Below are positions 1-7,273 of a stretch of 8,424 nucleotides of DNA, in pieces. The stretch is from positions 1 through 8,424 of the forward strand of contig CAJQMX010000040.1 in NCBI GenBank assembly GCA_905479515.1. The letters run 5' to 3'. This DNA comes from an uncultured Parasphingopyxis sp. Lineage in GTDB: Bacteria; Pseudomonadota; Alphaproteobacteria; Sphingomonadales; Sphingomonadaceae. Within the stretch, counting starts at the first letter, position 1. Every line of letters begins with the position of its first letter. The notes beneath the pieces were generated by a model. The model ran no database searches and was not told the origin of the DNA. It saw nothing but the letters and a program-made list of their open reading frames with translations. The position numbers and the translations under genes were made by a program.

Positions 1-1209
1 ATGATCGATGGACCGATCAAGCTTGTAGCGCACCCAATCGCCAATCCCCTCCTGGTTCAGCAGATGGCGAGTCAGGCGGATCATGTCGTTGAAATCGAGG
101 ACGCCGACCCGGCGTTTGGTGCGGCCATAATCCTCGGCATATTGATGACCAGCGCGCAGCGCGGCGGCTGCAAACTCTGCAAAATCCGCCTTTATCCTCA
201 GTGCGAGTAATCGGGTGACACAATCATCCAATTCTGCGCAAATCTCCGCATAACTCGGCTCTGAATCGATCAGTTTCGCACTGAATTTGCGCAAATCACC
301 CGCTTTTGTCGCCCAAACGCCTCGTAATTCAAGCAGTTGCTCAGCGCGATTTCCCGGACTCGAAGCCAGCCAACTGGCAATTGCATCGGCGCTGGCAAGC
401 CCGGTCTTTGTCCCCCATCCCGCATTAGCCGCAGACACCCGGCGCAACGCAGCGATATCGAACGCGTCATCATCGCATCCCTCAATAATTGCGGCGTCAA
501 CATCCCCCAACGGCACATCGAGTTTGCGTTTGAGCATATCGCAGAACAGTTCGGGGGGGCCGAGGCCCTGCATGGCTTCCAGACTATGCGCACAGCGGTG
601 GAGAAAGCCCTCAGCGCCCTCTTCGCCCAGCCTACGGCTCAACTGCTGGACGTCGGCGATCAACGCATTGTCATTGCGCTCTTCCGCCGCGACCAGCATC
701 GCCGCCAAGGTCTCGCGCATGAGCAAAGATTGCTCCCGTCCCTCGATTGGTCTGAAACCGGGCACAACCCCCGCCTCGGCCGGAAAAGCGGCGAGCAAAC
801 TCTGCGCAAAGGCGTGGATCGTCTGGATGCGCAGCCCCCCGCCGGTTGCATCGAGAACACGAGCGAAGAGCTGACGGGCATTTTGCCGCATCTCACCCCC
901 AAGCGGCTCGCCAAGACTGACAAGCTCCTTCGCCAGCTTCGCATCATCAAGGCGCACCCAATAGGCAAGCCGCGCATGGATGCGATCTGCCATCTCGGCG
1001 GCACCGGCCTTGGTAAACGTGAGGCACAGGATGGAGGCCGGATCAACGCCAGACAGCAGCAAACGCATCACCCGCGCCGTCAACACCTGTGTCTTGCCGG
1101 TCCCTGCCGATGCCGACAGCCATGCAAGCGCATCCGGATCGGAAGCCTTGCGCTGTTCGCCGGTCAGGGCATGGAGAGGGCTGAGACGCTTACCCATCGC
1201 CGCGCCCAT
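1..1209 (-). CDS. addA: Double-strand break repair helicase AddA, N-terminal part (runs off the left edge)
   Basis: This is the ATP-dependent helicase-nuclease subunit AddA, which with AddB unwinds and resects double-strand breaks for RecA. I translated this frame by hand and it is open for 403 codons to the window edge. Visible motifs are a Q-like LTGEQ near residue 16, Walker A SASAGTGKT (about 32-40), motif Ia TFTKAGAAEM (64-73), TIHAFAQSLL (130-139), and LDFNDMIRLTRHLL followed by DWVRYKLDRSIDH at the end. The next residues in the family are the Walker B ILVDEAQDT, so the rest of the helicase and the C-terminal nuclease lie outside the window. The start at 1209 is chosen because AGGA lies 5 bases upstream; the in-frame ATG at 1197 (MGKRLSPLHAL) is the alternative and has no well-placed ribosome site. 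The gene overlaps the end of addB by 20 bases (8 if 1197 is used). There is no frameshift. Confidence 0.95.
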   Translation of the reverse strand, partial: MGAAMGKRLSPLHALTGEQRKASDPDALAWLSASAGTGKTQVLTARVMRLLLSGVDPASILCLTFTKAGAAEMADRIHARLAYWVRLDDAKLAKELVSLGEPLGGEMRQNARQLFARVLDATGGGLRIQTIHAFAQSLLAAFPAEAGVVPGFRPIEGREQSLLMRETLAAMLVAAEERNDNALIADVQQLSRRLGEEGAEGFLHRCAHSLEAMQGLGPPELFCDMLKRKLDVPLGDVDAAIIEGCDDDAFDIAALRRVSAANAGWGTKTGLASADAIASWLASSPGNRAEQLLELRGVWATKAGDLRKFSAKLIDSEPSYAEICAELDDCVTRLLALRIKADFAEFAAAALRAGHQYAEDYGRTKRRVGVLDFNDMIRLTRHLLNQEGIGDWVRYKLDRSIDH

Positions 1210-4168
1210 ACCATTCCTGCAACCGCATCAGCTGATCATACTCGCCATAGGGTGCGTATTCGGGGTGGAGCTTTGCCGTAAAAGGTTCGTCACCGATCAG
1301 CCATTGTTCGGCGGCCGTCGCGAAAACGGAGGCTGCATGGGCGACGAAATTCTCGGCCGTAATCTCCACATCGCCGCGTTTGCGGAACGGCTCTTTGACG
1401 AAGCCGAAGCCGTCACCATCCTTGGCGAGCGACCAATATTCGAAAATTGCGGTGCTACCCTGTACGCCCTCAAACGCCCCGCGATCTGCAAGCAGGCCAA
1501 GCAGGCCGAGCTGCATGGCAAAACCCGCCTCAACCGCAGCAGGGCTGGGCGGCTGTCCGGTTTTATAATCGACAATAGCGAGGCTACCGTCGGCCAGGCG
1601 ATCGATGCGGTCCACCTTGCCGGTCAGCGTGACGCCGGAAATTTCGATTCGGCCATCTGCTTCGGCAGCAATTGGTGTGCGGCCCTGTGCCAATTGCGCG
1701 CGCACCCGTTCAGCCATCCACTGGATCGGTTCGATCAGGCGAGGCCGCCACAGCGCGCGCATCAGGGGATGGGCATCACTGGCGTCGAGCAGCTTTTCCG
1801 CCCGCGCGACAAGCTTGTCAGGATCGCAGCCATCTTCACGAAACCAGTCTTCGAGTATCTCATGCACCGCCGACCCGCGAAAAGCCGGGCTGGGTTCGGC
1901 ATCAACCGGATCGAGCTGGGACAGTTTGAGCATTGTCTGGGCGTAGAAGGCGAAGGGATCGGCCTTGAGCCTGTCCACCTTGGTCACCGAAATCTGTTTG
2001 GGGCGGTCGGCAAGCGGCGGCCTTGGTGCCGGGCGGTCAACAGGCAGAACCGTGCCCTCGTTCCGATCAATCGTTTGCGCCCATGCCTTGAAACGCGGGG
2101 CCCGGGTCAGCCCGCCAGTCATGGCTTCGAGGCGCAGCCAGAAGCGGCTGGCGATGGCAGGTGCGCTGGCATCGCGCCGCGCCCGCGTTACCAGCACCTG
2201 ACGACCGCCCAGCGCGCTGGCAAAATCATGGGCGGCAAGGCCAATCCGCCGCTCCAGCCCGGGCAGGCCAAGCTCAGCCCGGAGACGCGGGGCAAGCCAG
2301 GGATCAGGGGTCGGCAGGTTCGGCCAGATGCCCTCGTTCAGTCCGCCAAGGATCATCAGGTCGGCCTGTTGCAGCCGCGCTTCCAGAACGCCCCAGATGA
2401 ACAGCCTGGGATGGCCGCCCTGGGTTGGGCGGATCGCGATATCGGCCATCAAATGGCTCAGCAAAGGTGCAAGATCGGCAATTTGCGCATCGGCCGGGCC
2501 AAGCGCCGCCTGGGTTTCGCAATCGGCAATGAAGCGCGCTGCCTCACGCCCCGAAAGCCCTGACCAGACGGCATCGCCCGCAAGCCGGGTCGCCGCTTCA
2601 CGAACAGCCGTGATGAGGCCGGGCAAGTCTCTGGTCTGGCGCGCGGCCTGTTCAAGCGGGGCCAGCAAGGCTGCTGTCTCTTCCCACCATGACAGGCTGG
2701 CGGCGATGAGCGGTTTGCGATGGTCATGCGCATCTGCAAATGCAGCCCGCAAATGGGCGGTCACGGCATCAAGACCAGGCCTTGGACGCGGACCGCGCAT
2801 ATGAATATCAAAACGACGCACATCGGCGAGCCAAGGCCCGCGCCTTTCGCCAAAACGAACCAGCGGGTGTTTAAGAAGTGCGAGCAGTGGCACGGGCGCA
2901 AACCCTTCGGCAGCGGCCTCGGCCAGCGCGATGAGCAATGTGCCTGGCGGTTCTTCGGCGAGCGGGCGACCGGCGGAATCATCGGCATTGATCCCCCAGC
3001 GTTTCAGATGCGCGGAAACCCGGCGGGCCAGTGCGCGGTCCGGTGTCACCAGAGCCGCTGTGCGCCCCGGTTCCTCAATCGCCTCGCGCATGGCGATGGC
3101 GATGACCTGCGCCTCTTCGGCGGGCGTGGCCAACTCAAGACCGCGCACACCCGAAAGGCGGCGCTCGCGCGGTGGTAGATCGTTCCATTTGCCGGTATAA
3201 TTGGCTGGTGCCATCGCATTGCCAATCGCCCGGGTTCGCACAGCCGGGGAATCATGCCCCCCGCCCCAGCGCCATCGATCAACCTCGGCGCGCGCCACGC
3301 CCATCCTGTCGAGCAGCAGCTTCAGCGCGAATTGCGGATGGGTTTCGATGGACCGTTTGCGAAAACCGGTTTCCGGATCGGGATCATGCGGACCGAGCGC
3401 CTGCCATTCCTCGTCAGGCATTGTGATATCGAGCGCGGGCAGCACGACCATGCCATTCGCCATCCGCGATACCGCACGCAGCACACCGGCTACAGCGGGC
3501 GATGTCGAGGCGATACCGGCAGCCACAACAAAGCCCGGCGGCGGGCTTTCGCGCCAACGCATGGCGATACGGTCCAGCAGCCGGTTGCGGCGCTCGGCCA
3601 TGTCGATCTTGCCAAGCCGGCTGAGTTCTTCAGGCCATTGTTCGAGAATCACTTCAAGCTGGTCGAGGGAGACCTGCCAATGATGGGAGAGATCGGCCTC
3701 CACACTCTCTGCCAGCGCCTTGGGATCGGCCTTCTCGATCAGCAGCTGGTCCAGCGTGGTGGCGAGATCGCGCGCGAGCCGCACGGCTTCCCCCGCATCA
3801 ACGGGATCATCCATCCGGATACGCACCTGCTGGACAAGGGTTGCGAGGCGCATGGTGCGTTCGAGCGGCGCGATGGCGGGCGGGATGCTCTCCCCCTCGC
3901 CCATCGGATCAAGCGCGCTGCCCAATGTTTCGGCAATTTCAGGATCGCCAATCGGAACGAGGCGCGGCAGCAACAGGCCGGGCTCGGCGCGGCGGACAAA
4001 GGCATCCTGTATTGCCCGCGCCGTGCGATTGGTGGGCACGAGAATGATGCCCCGGGCCAGCCCCAGCCTGTCTTTCCCGTACATCTTGAGAAGGCCCGCT
4101 GCGAGGGCGTCGGCAAAAGCCCGGTGCGGCGGGATGGTGAAAACATTGGGGTGAACGGCGTCAGCCAT
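1190..4168 (-). CDS. addB: Double-strand break repair protein AddB, alphaproteobacterial type
   Basis: AddB is the second helicase-nuclease subunit of AddAB. The product is 992 residues, close to the roughly 1000 I expect for the alphaproteobacterial form. The N-terminus MADAVHPNVFTIPPHRAF and the IILVPTNRTARAI block (about 41-53) match that family; no Walker A is visible near the N-terminus. LGGLNEGIWP (607-616) is a conserved helicase-fold segment. The C-terminus carries a RecB-type nuclease: GSAVHE (765-770, H769), GKVDRIDR (850-857), IVDYKTG (865-871, D867 and K869) and AMQLGLL (884-890, Q886). The only nearby cysteine is C781, so the iron-sulfur cysteines of Bacillus-type AddB are absent. 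The frame is open upstream to 4357, but that part lies inside the preceding gene and is not AddB-like. The ATG overlaps the upstream stop by 8 bases (ATGGCTGA); a GAGG about 12 bases upstream is a weak ribosome site. Confidence 0.95.
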   Translation of the reverse strand: MADAVHPNVFTIPPHRAFADALAAGLLKMYGKDRLGLARGIILVPTNRTARAIQDAFVRRAEPGLLLPRLVPIGDPEIAETLGSALDPMGEGESIPPAIAPLERTMRLATLVQQVRIRMDDPVDAGEAVRLARDLATTLDQLLIEKADPKALAESVEADLSHHWQVSLDQLEVILEQWPEELSRLGKIDMAERRNRLLDRIAMRWRESPPPGFVVAAGIASTSPAVAGVLRAVSRMANGMVVLPALDITMPDEEWQALGPHDPDPETGFRKRSIETHPQFALKLLLDRMGVARAEVDRWRWGGGHDSPAVRTRAIGNAMAPANYTGKWNDLPPRERRLSGVRGLELATPAEEAQVIAIAMREAIEEPGRTAALVTPDRALARRVSAHLKRWGINADDSAGRPLAEEPPGTLLIALAEAAAEGFAPVPLLALLKHPLVRFGERRGPWLADVRRFDIHMRGPRPRPGLDAVTAHLRAAFADAHDHRKPLIAASLSWWEETAALLAPLEQAARQTRDLPGLITAVREAATRLAGDAVWSGLSGREAARFIADCETQAALGPADAQIADLAPLLSHLMADIAIRPTQGGHPRLFIWGVLEARLQQADLMILGGLNEGIWPNLPTPDPWLAPRLRAELGLPGLERRIGLAAHDFASALGGRQVLVTRARRDASAPAIASRFWLRLEAMTGGLTRAPRFKAWAQTIDRNEGTVLPVDRPAPRPPLADRPKQISVTKVDRLKADPFAFYAQTMLKLSQLDPVDAEPSPAFRGSAVHEILEDWFREDGCDPDKLVARAEKLLDASDAHPLMRALWRPRLIEPIQWMAERVRAQLAQGRTPIAAEADGRIEISGVTLTGKVDRIDRLADGSLAIVDYKTGQPPSPAAVEAGFAMQLGLLGLLADRGAFEGVQGSTAIFEYWSLAKDGDGFGFVKEPFRKRGDVEITAENFVAHAASVFATAAEQWLIGDEPFTAKLHPEYAPYGEYDQLMRLQEWYGRGDG
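1215..1218 (-). promoter_or_regulatory. Shine-Dalgarno AGGA deciding the addA start
   Basis: AGGA sits 5 bases before the ATG at 1209 and 17 bases before the in-frame ATG at 1197, so it favours the upstream start. It lies inside the last codons of addB, as expected for translational coupling. Confidence 0.45.
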
Positions 4169-4922
4169 CCAGAAGCATGGCCTCTGCCTTCTTGATCGCA
4201 GGCGGCGTGCCGATATCGAACCATTGCCCCTGATGCGCAATGCCGAAGGCGCGGCCCTGCTCGATCGCCCGGTCCCACAGGATGTTGGTTGAGAATGGAC
4301 CGGATGGCGCATCCTCGAACAACCGCTTCGAAACGAGCTGGATGCCCGAATAGACAAATGGCGCGACCTTGCCGCGCCCGCGCCGGGTCAAACGGCCGAC
4401 GCTGTCCATATGGAAATCGCCGCCACCCTTGTGACAATGGGCGCGGGCCTGCGGCACCAGAAGCAGCAGCACGTCCATCCGGTCCGGGTCCCAGCTTGCC
4501 GCCATCAATCGCAGCGTATCGCTGGGCCCGTCAATCCACATGACATCGGAGTTGAGCACGAAAAACGGATCGGCATCGATCAGCGGGAGAGCCTTGGTCA
4601 CGCCGCCGCCGGTTTCCAGCAGTTCCGCGCGTTCGTCAGACACGGTGATGTTCACATCACCCGAGCGGCGCGCGACATGCGCTTCCAGCGCATCGGCCAG
4701 GTAATGCACATTGACGATGGCCTTGGTCACGCCCGCATCGTGCAATCGGTCCAGCACATGATCGAGCAGCGCCCTGCCCTGCACCTGGATCAGCGGCTTG
4801 GGCGTTGTTGCCGTCAACGGCCGCATCCGCTTGCCGAGCCCGGCCGCCATGATCATCGCCGTGTCGACCGCGGGGCCATCGGTGGAAGGGCGGATCGCCA
4901 GCGGTGCGGTAAATTTGCTCAT
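4161..4922 (-). CDS. murU: MurU-like nucleotidyltransferase (N-acetylmuramate-1-phosphate uridylyltransferase)
   Basis: This is a 253-residue sugar-1-phosphate nucleotidyltransferase without the C-terminal hexapeptide-repeat domain seen in GlmU-like enzymes, matching the compact MurU form. Motifs are AMIMAAGLGKRMRPLT (22-37, nucleotide-binding loop), PKPLI with K42, ETGGGV (103-108), LNSDV with metal-binding D126, GDF-MD-GRL (168-178) and WFDIGTP (234-240). MurU makes UDP-MurNAc from MurNAc-1-phosphate in cytoplasmic cell-wall recycling. That role is inferred mainly from the gene immediately upstream, an AmgK-like kinase that would supply the substrate; a mannose-1-phosphate guanylyltransferase activity is the main alternative. 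The start at 4922 has GGGAGG 9 bases upstream, and its ATG shares ATGA with the upstream stop. The stop overlaps addB by 8 bases. Confidence 0.8.
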   Translation of the reverse strand: MSKFTAPLAIRPSTDGPAVDTAMIMAAGLGKRMRPLTATTPKPLIQVQGRALLDHVLDRLHDAGVTKAIVNVHYLADALEAHVARRSGDVNITVSDERAELLETGGGVTKALPLIDADPFFVLNSDVMWIDGPSDTLRLMAASWDPDRMDVLLLLVPQARAHCHKGGGDFHMDSVGRLTRRGRGKVAPFVYSGIQLVSKRLFEDAPSGPFSTNILWDRAIEQGRAFGIAHQGQWFDIGTPPAIKKAEAMLLDG

Positions 4923-5923
4923 CGTGGAGAGCCTCCCTGCCATGCTTCGGCGCGTTTGCCATTGGGAACATTGGCGGAGAACCATGCGGCGACGGGCGCG
5001 AGAGCCGGATGGCGCAGATCACGCTCCAGATAACGCCAGACGCGTGCCTGGTACGACAGGTATCGCGACTTGCCGTCCCGCTTCCACAACCGGGTAAAGA
5101 TGCCGAGGATCTTCACATTCCGCTGCGCGCCAAGGATCGCATAGGCGGCGTCAAATTCCGGGCCGCACACACCCGGGTTCGTCACCCGGTAATGGGTCAG
5201 CATATTCTCTTCCAGTTCGCGCGGCACATCGCGGCGCGCATCCTGCAACAGAGAGACCAGATCATAGGCCGGATGCCCGGCCAGCGCGTCCTGAAAATCC
5301 AGCAGGCCAAGTGACCCGATCCCGTGCCGCCCTTCGAGCAGCATCAGGTTTTCGGCATGATAATCACGCAGCACCGTTACCGGCTCATCCAGATTCACCA
5401 GCGGGCCGAGCACCTTTTCCCAGGCCGCATCGAAACCGGTTTCATCGACATTGAGGTCAAGCGCTGGCGCATACCATTCGGTGAACAGCCCGGCCTCTCG
5501 CAGATATTCGGACATCGTATAGGCGGGAAGCTCACCCGCTCCGGACCGGTGCAGCACGCCCAGCAGGGTCACCGCATCGCGATAGATTCGGGCTTCGCTT
5601 TCCGGCGCGGCATCAACAACCTCGCGCATCCGCGCATCGCCGAAATCCTCGAGCAGGATCAGGCCTTCATCCATGTCGATCGCCATGATCTTGGGCGCGG
5701 CAAAGCCAAGCCGGTTCAGATGGCCGGCAACATCGATAAAGGGCTGGCTGTCTTCCGTGTCCGATGGCGCATGCATCAAAACGGCTGTCCGCCCGGGCGC
5801 AACCACCCGGAAATAGCGGCGGAAAGAGGCATCGCCGGCAAGCGGCAAAAGCGCGCCATCTCCCCAGCCATTGGCTGCGAGAAATTTAGGCGCGGACTCG
5901 GGGTTTTTCATGCTGGTGGCCAT
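4919..5923 (-). CDS. amgK: AmgK-like anomeric MurNAc/GlcNAc kinase (aminoglycoside phosphotransferase fold)
   Basis: The 334-residue product has the aminoglycoside phosphotransferase (APH) kinase fold. GDASFRRYFRV (30-40) is the nucleotide loop typical of the AmgK group, EGLILLEDFGD (86-96) is the hinge, LRDYHAENLML (185-195) is the catalytic loop with D187 and N192, and LLDFQDALAGHPAYD (207-221) carries the metal-binding D209. AmgK phosphorylates MurNAc or GlcNAc at the anomeric position, feeding MurU in peptidoglycan salvage; in pseudomonads this route supports intrinsic fosfomycin tolerance. The function here is inferred from the motifs and from the ATGA overlap with a MurU-like gene; the fold alone would allow other small-molecule kinases. 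The start at 5923 has GGAGG 4 bases upstream, while the next in-frame ATG (5911) is too far from it. The gene overlaps tsaE by 16 bases. The frame is open upstream to 6067, but that part lies within tsaE. Confidence 0.8.
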   Translation of the reverse strand: MATSMKNPESAPKFLAANGWGDGALLPLAGDASFRRYFRVVAPGRTAVLMHAPSDTEDSQPFIDVAGHLNRLGFAAPKIMAIDMDEGLILLEDFGDARMREVVDAAPESEARIYRDAVTLLGVLHRSGAGELPAYTMSEYLREAGLFTEWYAPALDLNVDETGFDAAWEKVLGPLVNLDEPVTVLRDYHAENLMLLEGRHGIGSLGLLDFQDALAGHPAYDLVSLLQDARRDVPRELEENMLTHYRVTNPGVCGPEFDAAYAILGAQRNVKILGIFTRLWKRDGKSRYLSYQARVWRYLERDLRHPALAPVAAWFSANVPNGKRAEAWQGGSPR

Positions 5924-6390
5924 CGTTCCTCCCAAGCTTGCGGGACGGTTGCTGTCAAGCGCCGAGCGCTGGATTGCCCCACAGAATCTCCAACAAGCTG
6001 GGGCGCGATGGCCAAAGAGAGCTTCAGCGTGTCTGCCCACAGCCCCCCGCCCAGTCGCTCCGGCCATTCGATCAGCATCGCCACATCGCGCCGTGCCTCG
6101 TCCAGCCCCAGTTCGACCGCTTCGGCCGGATCTTCAAGCCGGTAGAGATCGATATGCCAGACGGGAATGCGCGTTTCGGGCGGCTCATAAGGCTGGACAA
6201 TGGCAAAGGTCGGGCTCGGCGCTTCTTCCGCAAGCCCGAGCGCCTGAAGAATCCCGCGCGCGAGCGTCGTCTTGCCCGCGCCAAGATCACCGTAGAGCGC
6301 GATTGCATCGCCGGGTTGCAGTAGGGAAGCGATACGGGTGCCTAGCGCAAGGGTGGCCGCTTCATCTGCTAAGATCACACCCTTGCTCAT
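5908..6390 (-). CDS. tsaE: tRNA threonylcarbamoyladenosine biosynthesis ATPase TsaE
   Basis: TsaE is the cytoplasmic ATPase that works with TsaB and TsaD to transfer the threonylcarbamoyl group to A37 of ANN-decoding tRNAs (t6A). The 160-residue product is a normal length. It shows Walker A GDLGAGKTT (34-42), the SPTFAIVQPYE segment (59-69), HIDLYRLEDPAE (79-90) and LIEWPERLG (106-114), all in the family order. The ATG at 6390 has no clear Shine-Dalgarno sequence, but the N-terminus (MSKGVILADEAATLALG) fits the family. It heads the overlapping cluster that continues into the AmgK-like gene (16-base overlap). In this genome it is separated from the upstream kinase by about 1.2 kb of unlike DNA, so its promoter should lie in or beyond 6391-6599. 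Confidence 0.95.
   Translation of the reverse strand: MSKGVILADEAATLALGTRIASLLQPGDAIALYGDLGAGKTTLARGILQALGLAEEAPSPTFAIVQPYEPPETRIPVWHIDLYRLEDPAEAVELGLDEARRDVAMLIEWPERLGGGLWADTLKLSLAIAPQLVGDSVGQSSARRLTATVPQAWEERWPPA
5928..5932 (-). promoter_or_regulatory. Shine-Dalgarno GGAGG of the AmgK-like gene
   Basis: GGAGG (within GGGAGGA) lies 4 bases before the ATG at 5923 and inside the last codons of tsaE. It selects 5923 over the in-frame ATG at 5911 and over the longer open frame, and suggests coupling to tsaE translation. Confidence 0.6.
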
Positions 6391-6599
6391 GGTATTGATC
6401 GATAATCGCAGCCATCCTCATTGCAAAGCCTATTTCGGTGACAGAATTACGGGTTTGAAAGCTCACCCCGCCCGCGCTTGAATATTGGTTGAGCGTATTG
6501 ATCGCATAGTTGCGAGTTGGAAGGAGGCGGTCGGATGGAGTTAGTTAGGGTTTATTGTAAATATTACCGAAATATACTGTATTTCTATAGTGATAATAG
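6391..6599. other. Non-coding gap between tsaE and the lipoprotein gene
   Basis: No gene is supported here. The left part (6391-6530) has ordinary GC; the right part (6541-6599) drops to about 25% by hand count. It should contain the tsaE leader, and possibly its promoter, but I could not pick a convincing -35/-10 pair. A weak hairpin (GAAATA, 6569-6574; TATTTC, 6580-6585) lies just after the lipoprotein stop with no T-run, so I do not call it a terminator. A 10-base direct repeat GTATTGATCG occurs at 6392-6401 and 6495-6504. On the plus strand, AAGGAGG (6521-6527) precedes an ATG at 6535. Confidence 0.5.
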
Positions 6600-7001
6600 C
6601 TATCTGGTGCATATTCTAATAAATCGTGACACAAGATCATCCACTATAAAATCTATATCTTCTCCACTATATTCATCATTTTCAGATACAGGTGTAAAAG
6701 AAGAATTTATTGATATAGCACCTCGTCCAAAATTACGAATATGTATAGAAGCTGGACCGCGAGACATTATTGATGCAAACTGATTTGTATCTGGATAATC
6801 TAAATTTATAGATGAGCTAAATCCGTATTTTGACGATGTAATTTCTATCGCTTCTGATATCTTGTTTATATTATCAGATATATTGCAGGCGACCCTGGCA
6901 TCTTCATCCAAAATATCGGGAATTTGACTGAAGTTACATGATGCCAGCACAAGTGCACTAATAAGCCCGATTGATCGATGAATGATTTGGACTATCTGCA
7001 T
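6600..7001 (-). CDS. Small acidic lipoprotein of unknown function
   Basis: I do not recognise the family. The 133-residue product starts with a lipoprotein signal: a short n-region with H8 and R9, a hydrophobic stretch IGLISALVLA (11-20), and the lipobox L19-A20-S21-C22. N23 after the cysteine would favour outer-membrane sorting under the E. coli +2 rule. The mature 111-112 residues are rich in Asp, Glu, Ser, Asn and Ile, with acidic clusters near DILDEDAR and SGEDIDFIVDD, and a second and third cysteine (C38, C130) that could pair. The gene is about 35% GC by hand count with many ATA, TCA and AAT codons, unlike the GC-rich genes on either side, which points to recent transfer. No good ribosome site precedes the ATG, but its first bases overlap the stop of the upstream ORF by 10, so translation may be coupled. 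Confidence 0.7.
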   Translation of the reverse strand: MQIVQIIHRSIGLISALVLASCNFSQIPDILDEDARVACNISDNINKISEAIEITSSKYGFSSSINLDYPDTNQFASIMSRGPASIHIRNFGRGAISINSSFTPVSENDEYSGEDIDFIVDDLVSRFIRICTR

Positions 7002-7273
7002 TGTGGATCTGTAGCCGCTCCCGTTTGGCGAGGATTAGTTACTACGCCGCTAGCTGATACACCCACTGCACCAATCCCGACACCGGCCGAAGGTGCTCCT
7101 CCATCTGTTGGAACTGACAATTGTAGCGCCGGGCCAAATGGGATTGGTCCAACAGGTGCAGCAGCATATATTTGCACACCATTAGACGGCCTTAAAGATG
7201 GAATTACGGGAATTATGGTGACAGGTGCAACAACCCCCAAATACCTCAATCCTATTTCCTGTCCTACACACAT
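6992..7273 (-). CDS. Gly/Pro/Val-rich 93-residue hypothetical ORF (doubtful)
   Basis: This ORF has the same orientation as the lipoprotein gene and overlaps its start by 10 bases. The product begins MCVGQEIGLRYLGVV and then becomes low-complexity, with runs such as APVGPIPFGPAL and SAGVGIGAVGVSASGVV. By eye the first codon position is G-rich (roughly 40%), as in coding DNA, and GC is about 51%, intermediate between the lipoprotein gene and the flanks. Against it are the lack of a Shine-Dalgarno sequence, no recognisable domain, and a plus-strand ORF of similar length over almost the same bases (6978-7286). It could be a real small gene, the tail of a larger gene that lost its front, or chance. 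Confidence 0.35.
   Translation of the reverse strand: MCVGQEIGLRYLGVVAPVTIIPVIPSLRPSNGVQIYAAAPVGPIPFGPALQLSVPTDGGAPSAGVGIGAVGVSASGVVTNPRQTGAATDPQCR

Noticed and set aside
337..1281. 314-codon plus-strand ORF opposite addA
   Set aside because: Antisense to the continuous AddA frame carrying Walker A and other helicase motifs.
980..2563. 527-codon plus-strand ORF opposite addB and addA
   Set aside because: It lies antisense to well-supported AddB and AddA motifs; long antisense frames are expected in GC-rich codon-biased DNA, and its translation shows no recognisable domain.
3254..4195. 313-codon plus-strand ORF opposite addB
   Set aside because: Antisense shadow of the AddB N-terminal half; His/Gln/Arg-rich with no domain.
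4169..4357. 63-residue N-terminal extension of addB
   Set aside because: It lies entirely within the MurU-like gene in another frame, is Arg/Ser-rich and unlike AddB; the ATG at 4168 gives the family N-terminus.
5324..6145. 273-codon plus-strand ORF opposite the AmgK-like gene and tsaE
   Set aside because: Antisense to two genes with clear kinase and ATPase motifs.
6569..6585. Hairpin after the lipoprotein gene as a rho-independent terminator
   Set aside because: The stem is six A/T-rich base pairs and is not followed by a T-run on the coding strand.
6394..6979. 10-base match ATTGATCGAT at 6394-6403 and 6970-6979 as a target-site duplication of an insertion
   Set aside because: A chance 10-base match is expected at about this rate over 1 kb, and the copies do not coincide with the compositional edges or with inverted repeats.
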